Below, piece after piece: positions 58,637 through 64,000 of a DNA stretch of 64,000 nucleotides. Positions within the stretch are counted from its first letter, which is position 1; the number at the start of each line of letters is the position of its first letter. Below the pieces are notes generated by a model. That model worked only from the letters and a program-made list of their open reading frames with translations. It ran no database searches and was not told where the DNA came from. The stretch lies in contig CALXUM010000009.1 in the NCBI GenBank assembly GCA_944391685.1, forward strand, positions 1-64,000, given 5' to 3'. The translations under genes were made by a program, and so were the position numbers. This DNA is from an uncultured Alphaproteobacteria bacterium. Its GTDB lineage: Bacteria; Pseudomonadota; Alphaproteobacteria; RF32; CAG-239.

Positions 58637-59476
58637 ATGAAGAATGATAACCTAAAACCTTTATTTATTTTTGTTATAGGAAATCGTGGAGCCGGTAAAT
58701 CTTTTTTAGCAAAAAAAATACAAAAAAATAGCAATAAAGAAATGATATTAATTTGTGCAGATGAAATTCATAGTAAAATATTGGGATATGATAGATGTTC
58801 TTGTCAGGGTTTAGAAAAGGGAACGGTTTATTTTCCTAAAGATTTTCAGGCGGAAGGGACAAAAAAAGTTAATGAGTTGTTATTAAAAAATATAAAAGAA
58901 AGAAAAAATATTATTTTAGATGCGTCTTTTTCTAAAAATCATAAAAAATTTATTAAGCAAATTAAAGATTTTGGGTATGATGTTGAAGTTCAAGGGATTG
59001 TTGTTAATAAATATGTTGCAGCTTATAATGTAGAGAAAAGGATTGTTGATTTTTTTGATGAGTGTGAAAATGTAAAATTAGGTTTAAAAAAAGAACCTGA
59101 AAATTTTAATGCAGTAGATGTAGGATATAAAAAAGTTTTAGAACAAAATGATAAGATTGCCGATATAATAGAGGAAATTGAGAAATGGGGAGTGAAATTG
59201 TTTTTGTTTGTATATAAAAAGGAAAACCCGGAATATGTTAGTGAAAATGGTAAATGTATTATTGGAAAAAGCAAAAATGGAGTAGATTTTTATTATGATA
59301 ATCAAGAAACAGATTATTCTATTTTATATTCTAAAATACTAAAATTAGAAAAAAGAAGTAAAAAATACAATAGGGATATTTTAGGATTAAAGAAAGAAAC
59401 TTCGATTTTGGCGGCTGAACAAAGAAAAATTTCTTTTAAAAAAGTATATAAAAAAGATGGTTGTGGAATTAATTAA
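58637..59476 (+). CDS. Zeta-toxin-like P-loop kinase, 279 aa
   Basis: P-loop GNRGAGKSFLAKKI at residues ~14-27, then LICADEIHSKIL with the DE(I) of zeta-type kinases, and NIILDASFSKNH, as in zeta toxins/UDP-GlcNAc or AAA nucleotide kinases. The C-terminal ~130 residues are Lys-rich and unusual. No epsilon antitoxin gene adjoins it. It sits in a run rarA - kinase - pseudouridine synthase (3-base gap before, 20-base overlap after), so a housekeeping or nucleic-acid role is more likely than a free toxin. Confidence 0.7.
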   Translation: MKNDNLKPLFIFVIGNRGAGKSFLAKKIQKNSNKEMILICADEIHSKILGYDRCSCQGLEKGTVYFPKDFQAEGTKKVNELLLKNIKERKNIILDASFSKNHKKFIKQIKDFGYDVEVQGIVVNKYVAAYNVEKRIVDFFDECENVKLGLKKEPENFNAVDVGYKKVLEQNDKIADIIEEIEKWGVKLFLFVYKKENPEYVSENGKCIIGKSKNGVDFYYDNQETDYSILYSKILKLEKRSKKYNRDILGLKKETSILAAEQRKISFKKVYKKDGCGIN

Positions 59477-60386
59477 AGTTAAAGATATTGATGATGGGAT
59501 AAGGCTTAACCGTTGGTTTTTAAAGTATTATCCGGATTTGAGTTTGGGGCATTTACAAAAACTTTTACGAACCAAGCAAATTAAAGTTGATGGAAAAAGA
59601 GCAGAAACTTCTTTGAAGTTGGTTGCGGGACAAGAAATCAGAATTCCTCCACTGAAGGAAGAAAAATCTATAAACTTATCTAAGAATATTATAGCCCAAA
59701 AGGATGCTGAATTTATAAAGTCATTAGTGATTTATAAGGATCAGAACATTATTGTGCTAAATAAACCATCTGGAATTGCCGTACAAGGAGGAACTAATAC
59801 CAAACGCCATATAGACGGGATGTTGGATGCTTTAAAATTTGATTTGGAAGAAGCCCCAAAATTAGTACATAGAATAGATAAAGAAACCAGCGGGGTTTTA
59901 GTTTTGGCAAGAACGAGAAAAAATGCAGAGCTGTTGACAAAAGCTTTTAGAGAAAGAGATTTGCATAAAATTTATTTGGCTCTGGTGAGAGGTAATCCAC
60001 CTAAAGATGAAGGAGAGATTAAACTTTCGTTGGAAAAAATTGGGGAAAAGTCAATCGTGAGTGATGAGGGTAAAAAAGCAATTACCCATTATAGAGTATT
60101 GGAAAAAGTCGGGGATAAGTTTGCTTTGGTTGAGGCAAGTCCTTTAAGCGGAAGGACGCATCAAATAAGAGCTCATTTGGAAGCAATAGGTTGTCCGATT
60201 GTTGGCGATGATAAATATTTTGGTAAAAGTAGGGCACATTTTACTCAATTGAAAGATAAACTTTATTTGCATGCATACAAAATAGATTTATCGGAAATAT
60301 ATAATAAGATAAAAGAAATAAAAGCTCCATTGCCGGAGCATTTTAGGCAAGCGTTTGATTGTTTGGGAATTGAGTTTAAGGAGTAA
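59457..60386 (+). CDS. RluC/RluD-type 23S rRNA pseudouridine synthase
   Basis: N-terminal S4 domain (DDGIRLNRWFLKYYPDLSLG), then catalytic motif LVHRIDKETSGVLV with the active Asp, and LSGRTHQIRAHL. 309 residues. Most like RluC by length and S4 form, but RluC and RluD cannot be separated with certainty here. Starts inside the kinase gene (20-base overlap). Confidence 0.9.
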   Translation: MVVELIKVKDIDDGIRLNRWFLKYYPDLSLGHLQKLLRTKQIKVDGKRAETSLKLVAGQEIRIPPLKEEKSINLSKNIIAQKDAEFIKSLVIYKDQNIIVLNKPSGIAVQGGTNTKRHIDGMLDALKFDLEEAPKLVHRIDKETSGVLVLARTRKNAELLTKAFRERDLHKIYLALVRGNPPKDEGEIKLSLEKIGEKSIVSDEGKKAITHYRVLEKVGDKFALVEASPLSGRTHQIRAHLEAIGCPIVGDDKYFGKSRAHFTQLKDKLYLHAYKIDLSEIYNKIKEIKAPLPEHFRQAFDCLGIEFKE

Positions 60387-60389
60387 TAA

Positions 60390-62492
60390 ATGAGAGTTGT
60401 AAAAGTTTTGGCATCGGTTGTCTTCAGTATAATTATAATTATTGCAATCGTGGGCTATTTTGCCGTTCGTAATTTTGATCTGAATCAATATAAAGCTTAT
60501 GCGGCAGATATAGTAGAAAAACAAATCGGCCGAAAGTTGGTTATTAACGGAGATGCAAGTTTAGGTATTTCTTTGGTGCCAACAATTATTATTAATGATG
60601 TCGAACTCTCAAATCCCGAATGGGCGGTTAATCCGCAAATGGTTGAGTTAAGCCAGATAGAGGTCAAATTTGCAATTTTACCGTTGTTTAAAAAACAGGT
60701 GGTGATTGATAAAATTGCTTTGATAGGGCCCAAAGTTTATCTTGAAAAAAATGCAAATGGTGATGCCAGTTGGGAATTTAAAACCGCATTAGTATCACCT
60801 ACTATGGCACAAAAAGCGTCAACTAAATCAGTAGCCGAAGCTAATCCGGCAGCGGTTTTATTGGCGGGATTTGTGGCTAAAAACGTATCAATTGAAAACG
60901 GGTTGGTAGAGTATTATGATGCTAAAACAGATAAAAAAACAAGTGCCAATATTAACAGCTTTTCAATGCAAATTCCCAGCCTTGATGATAAAATTAACTT
61001 ATCTTTTGATGTTAATGTGAATGGTCAAGCTGTTAAAGGTGAGGCAAATGTAGGCTCAATTAATTCGTTTTTACAGGGTAAAGAGCCGTATCCGTTTGTA
61101 TTAACGGCTGAGGCTTTAGGAATTGATTTGGAGGCAAACGGTTCGGTAGCTGATGTTATGACATCTCCCAGTTATGCTGCAGCAATAAATTTATATAATC
61201 CGGCCGGAAACATGAATGCTCCGGAAACTACTCTTAAAACCAGAATCGACGGTGATATAAATGAGTTGACGGCACATATTGAAACTTTGAATATTGTTAA
61301 TAATGTAATTACGGGAAGTGCCAAAATTAATTGGAGTGGAAAACTACCAGATATTGTTGCCGATTTGCAAAGTGCAAAGATTAATTTGCTAAATTTTAGC
61401 CAGAACAGTAATTTTGCTTTTGTTTTACCAACTATAATCAGTGAAGCACAGGCAATAGAGGCGGTTCCTGATGAAAAAATTCCATTTGAGGCTTTGGAAT
61501 ATGTCAACGCTGATGCAAAAGTTAGGATCGGACAGTTAATTATAGCTGACGGAATGCAAGCCGATAATGTGTCGATGGCTGCGGTTTTAAATAACGGGGT
61601 GCTTAATGTCAGCAAGTTAGATTTTGATTTTGGCGGCGGAAGTATTAATACAACGTTGTCTGCTAATGCCAAAACGCAAAATGTGGCTTTAACCGCGGTG
61701 AGCAAAAATATGTTGTTGCAAAATATTCATAAAGAATTCCAAATATCGGGAAACAATGACTTTGGTGTTATAAGCGGCGGAAAGTTGGATTTGGATGTTA
61801 ATGTGTCAGGCAAAGGTGCAACTTGGAGGCAATTAGTGCAAAATATGAAAGGAACAACCATTGCAATAGTTGATAAATCTGTTTTGCAAACCGGATCATT
61901 ACGGTTCTTGACAGGAAATTTTGTAACTCAGCTTCTGTCTACATTGAATATAGATACTAAAAAATCAAGAGAGCTTGATTTGACTTGTGCAGTGGTAAGA
62001 GCTGATATCAGTGGTGGAAAAGCTGTATTTCCGAATGGTATTGCCATTAGCTCAAAACAATTAACTTTGGTAAGTGACGGAAATGTTAATTTAATAAATG
62101 AGGGTATTGATTTTACCATACAGCCGGCGATGAATAAATTGGCCGATGCAAATATTACGCAAGCCTTGGCATCTTTTATTAAAATTGTCGGAACCATAAA
62201 TGATCCAAAAATCAGAATAGATGATAAAGAGGCTATTAAAACTCTTATCGGAGTAGCTGCAACAGGAGGAGCTACTTATATAGGTTCTCAAATGTTGTTA
62301 GATGGGGATGGAAGTCCTTGCTATACGGCTTTGCAAGGAACATCTTATGCATCTCGTTTTCCCAAACCTACAGGAGTTAAGGCTACGACTCAGGAAGTTT
62401 ATAAGGATACGACTAAAAGAATAAATAATGATCTTACGGATTTAAAAAATGCGGCACAAGGTTTTTTGAGAGCATTAAAAAACAGCAAATAA
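60390..62492 (+). CDS. AsmA-family protein
   Basis: One N-terminal membrane anchor (VFSIIIIIAIVGYFAV) and a 650-residue periplasmic region. Seen: AsmA opening GRKLVINGDASLGISLVPT and DVELSNPEWA, and C-terminal LTCAVVRADISGGKAVFPNG with VDFTIQPAM-like. Members bridge the envelope and help lipid or protein traffic to the outer membrane. 700 residues. AAGGAG 8 bases before ATG; 3 bases after the pseudouridine synthase gene. Confidence 0.93.
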   Translation: MRVVKVLASVVFSIIIIIAIVGYFAVRNFDLNQYKAYAADIVEKQIGRKLVINGDASLGISLVPTIIINDVELSNPEWAVNPQMVELSQIEVKFAILPLFKKQVVIDKIALIGPKVYLEKNANGDASWEFKTALVSPTMAQKASTKSVAEANPAAVLLAGFVAKNVSIENGLVEYYDAKTDKKTSANINSFSMQIPSLDDKINLSFDVNVNGQAVKGEANVGSINSFLQGKEPYPFVLTAEALGIDLEANGSVADVMTSPSYAAAINLYNPAGNMNAPETTLKTRIDGDINELTAHIETLNIVNNVITGSAKINWSGKLPDIVADLQSAKINLLNFSQNSNFAFVLPTIISEAQAIEAVPDEKIPFEALEYVNADAKVRIGQLIIADGMQADNVSMAAVLNNGVLNVSKLDFDFGGGSINTTLSANAKTQNVALTAVSKNMLLQNIHKEFQISGNNDFGVISGGKLDLDVNVSGKGATWRQLVQNMKGTTIAIVDKSVLQTGSLRFLTGNFVTQLLSTLNIDTKKSRELDLTCAVVRADISGGKAVFPNGIAISSKQLTLVSDGNVNLINEGIDFTIQPAMNKLADANITQALASFIKIVGTINDPKIRIDDKEAIKTLIGVAATGGATYIGSQMLLDGDGSPCYTALQGTSYASRFPKPTGVKATTQEVYKDTTKRINNDLTDLKNAAQGFLRALKNSK

Positions 62493-62513
62493 TATTTGAA
62501 CGGAGAGGGACTA

Positions 62514-63011
62514 ATGAGTAAAAGACTTGAGAAAGTAACACTTGAGATTGCCAAATATCGGGAAGATATTATTAAGCGGTTGATGAAGTATATAGAAACC
62601 GATGTGTTGTTGTTTTGGGGCGAAGATAAGGATTTAATAGCCTGTCAAGAGCAAAAATGGAAACCTTTGCTTGAATGGGCTAAAAAAGAGTTTGGGGCTA
62701 ATTTTAAAGTTAGTCATGATTTGGAAGTTAAAGAAGAAAATCAAAAAAGCGGATATCGTTTGAGAAACTTTTTGGAGCATTTATCAGACAAGGAATTAGC
62801 AGCATTTTATTTGGCGGCTTTGAATATGCGTTCGGTATTGATGGCAGCAGCTTTAGTAAAAGGGAAAATAACAGCCAAGCAAGCATATGAGGCTGCTTAT
62901 TTGGAGGAGTTGTGGCAGGCTGAAAAATGGGGTGTTGATGATGAAGCGGAGAAAAAACGCCAAGAACGTTACAAAGAACTAAAGGAAGTTGAAGATTTTT
63001 TGAAAAAATGA
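62514..63011 (+). CDS. ATP12-family F1-ATPase assembly chaperone
   Basis: Binds F1 alpha subunit. Seen: CQEQKWKPLLEWAKKEFGAN, AAFYLAALNMRSVLMAAALVKG and the C-terminal EELWQAEKWGVDDEAEKKR. ATP12 is confined to alphaproteobacteria and mitochondria, supporting the taxonomy. 165 residues from ATG 62514 with GGAGAGG upstream. Overlaps acyP by 4 bases (ATGA). Confidence 0.92.
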   Translation: MSKRLEKVTLEIAKYREDIIKRLMKYIETDVLLFWGEDKDLIACQEQKWKPLLEWAKKEFGANFKVSHDLEVKEENQKSGYRLRNFLEHLSDKELAAFYLAALNMRSVLMAAALVKGKITAKQAYEAAYLEELWQAEKWGVDDEAEKKRQERYKELKEVEDFLKK

Positions 63012-63298
63012 AAAAAGAAGTTTTGATAAAGATTAAAGGTCGAGTTCAGGGAATCGGTTTTAGATACTGGGCAATAAAAAAAGCAAATGAGATAGGAGAT
63101 ATTTCCGGTTGGGTGCATAATGAGGCTGACGGAAGTGTTGAAATTATGATGCGAGGGGAAGAAGATAATATTGATAAGATGATTTTGGCTTGTCAAAAAG
63201 GTCCGATGTTGGCCCGGGTTGATAGTGTGGAATTTGTGGTCGGACGTATAAGCAGTTTTTTGCCGGAAATTGAAGAGGGAGTTTTTAAGAGGGTTTAA
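63008..63298 (+). CDS. acyP: Acylphosphatase
   Basis: Small hydrolase of acyl phosphates. Seen: IKGRVQGIGFRYWAIKKA (catalytic Arg) and SGWVHNEADGSVEIMMRG (catalytic Asn). 96 residues. A terminator hairpin overlaps the last codons. Confidence 0.95.
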   Translation: MKKEVLIKIKGRVQGIGFRYWAIKKANEIGDISGWVHNEADGSVEIMMRGEEDNIDKMILACQKGPMLARVDSVEFVVGRISSFLPEIEEGVFKRV

Positions 63299-63311
63299 AA
63301 ACTCCCTTTTT
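63277..63311 (+). terminator. Terminator overlapping the acyP stop
   Basis: GGGAGTTTTTA (63277-63287) pairs with TAAAAACTCCC (63296-63306), then T-run; the first arm is coding. Confidence 0.85.
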
Positions 63312-63318
63312 AGATTTT

Positions 63319-64000
63319 TTAATTTTGAGAACAAAGCTGTTTAAATTCATCCTTTTTATGCTGAAGCAGCTCTTTATTTTGCGGCTGCAAATCAGCCGGT
63401 TTGCGAGCAACCGAGTATTGAGGAAGTTGTTTTTTTATTTCAGAGACAGGCCTTTCCCACACAGAAGGACGAAGGCGAATTTTTTTGCCTTGTCCGGCAG
63501 AAACACGAGGGGTTATTTCGCCGGTGTCTGCATCTTCAAACTCGGTCAAAGTAAGACGGATGTTTTGCAAGCTTCCGGGAATAAGAAAATCAATAAACTC
63601 TCCGCTATTGATATAATTACGGATTTCAAAGATGGCATCATCACCTTGCCACTCGACAATTGAGCCGGCAAAAAGCCAATCACCCAAGGTGCGGGTATAT
63701 TCGTAGTTTTGGCTGATGTTGGTAAGTTTGCCATCATGGAAACCAAGACAATAACCACGATTTTGTAATGTGTTTAATTCATCCATATAGTCTTGCCAGT
63801 TCCAACTCCCGGGATTTTTATACCAGTCATCAATAGCTTTACGATATGCTCTGGCAACAATGGCTGCATAGTATTCAGTTTTGTTACGTCCTTCGACTTT
63901 GAGAGAATCAATGCCGATTTTTAGTAAATCATCAAGTCTGGGAAGCAGGCACATATCCTTAGAATTTAGAATATAACCACCATTTTCGTCTTCTACGATT
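63319..64000 (-). CDS. U32-family peptidase (YegQ/TrhP-like), C-terminal part
   Basis: The frame runs off the window end, so the N-terminal half is missing. Reading on to 64000 gives ENGGYILNSKDMCLLPRLDD and IGIDSLKVEGRNKTEYYAAI, family-typical for U32 proteins, with C-terminal beta-barrel (SGEFIDFLIPG). The YegQ/TrhP branch acts in hydroxylation of tRNA wobble uridine; YegQ-like identity is inference from the IEGR-K-YY-A region. An internal Met at 63954 is not the start. Confidence 0.88.
   Translation of the reverse strand, partial: IVEDENGGYILNSKDMCLLPRLDDLLKIGIDSLKVEGRNKTEYYAAIVARAYRKAIDDWYKNPGSWNWQDYMDELNTLQNRGYCLGFHDGKLTNISQNYEYTRTLGDWLFAGSIVEWQGDDAIFEIRNYINSGEFIDFLIPGSLQNIRLTLTEFEDADTGEITPRVSAGQGKKIRLRPSVWERPVSEIKKQLPQYSVARKPADLQPQNKELLQHKKDEFKQLCSQN

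Overview
The window reads as chromosomal DNA of a low-GC, flagellated alphaproteobacterium. Evidence: the alphaproteobacterial order tRNA-Trp / secE / nusG / rplKA / rplJL / rpoBC, an ATP12-type F1 assembly chaperone, CarD, and ftsH next to glmM. Several lineage-type secreted proteins (a cysteine-rich export of 575 aa, small lipoproteins) remind me of gut-associated uncultured alphaproteobacteria of the RF32 / 'Azospirillum CAG' kind; that placement is inference from style, not a search.

Layout. 1-3.5 kb: a minus-strand accessory cassette with a PD-(D/E)XK nuclease-like protein, four small unknown proteins (two are paralogues) and a DnaB-type RecA-fold ATPase without the DnaB N-domain; the nuclease gene is preceded by a strongly folded leader. 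3.8-5.1 kb: tRNA-Trp followed by a small island bounded by a 35-bp repeat of the tRNA 3' end, with a GC-rich hairpin cluster. 6.1-12 kb: secE, nusG, mscL, anmK, rplK, rplA, rplJ, rplL, with an L1-type and an L10-type leader. 12-16.5 kb: an unusual accessory block between rplL and rpoB. It holds a frameshifted metalloprotease, a nonsense-mutated zinc-ribbon gene, two decayed toxin-like genes that share one N-terminal segment but have different C-termini, a tiny membrane protein, an XRE regulator and a candidate structured small RNA. 16.8-25.2 kb: rpoB and rpoC.

25-41 kb: housekeeping genes (uvrC, pgsA, an OmpR/EnvZ-like pair, rplU-rpmA-obgE-rsfS, rlmH, a PiT phosphate transporter with its DUF47 partner, a DsbA-like oxidoreductase, ftsH, glmM). 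41-49 kb: envelope and motility genes, including a YjfB-like motility peptide, CarD, and a flagellin whose variable region is a ~390-residue beta-helix-like domain; then apaG, a lipoprotein and hslO. 49-64 kb: recX and truA (convergent, overlapping), an oxidoreductase, a TolC-like lipoprotein with a SPOR domain, a pentapeptide-repeat protein, a VirD4/TraG-like ATPase, rarA, a zeta-toxin-like kinase, an RluC-type pseudouridine synthase, AsmA, ATP12, acyP and the C-terminal part of a U32 peptidase cut by the window edge.

The most interesting signals are the flagellin with a beta-helix insert, the two folded RNA candidates at 3.07-3.31 kb and 14.82-14.98 kb, the duplicated toxin-like N-terminus with a shared frameshift, and the three-gene TolC-SPOR / pentapeptide / VirD4-like string that has no type IV secretion genes around it. 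All calls come from reading the sequence and from known family motifs; no database search was possible.
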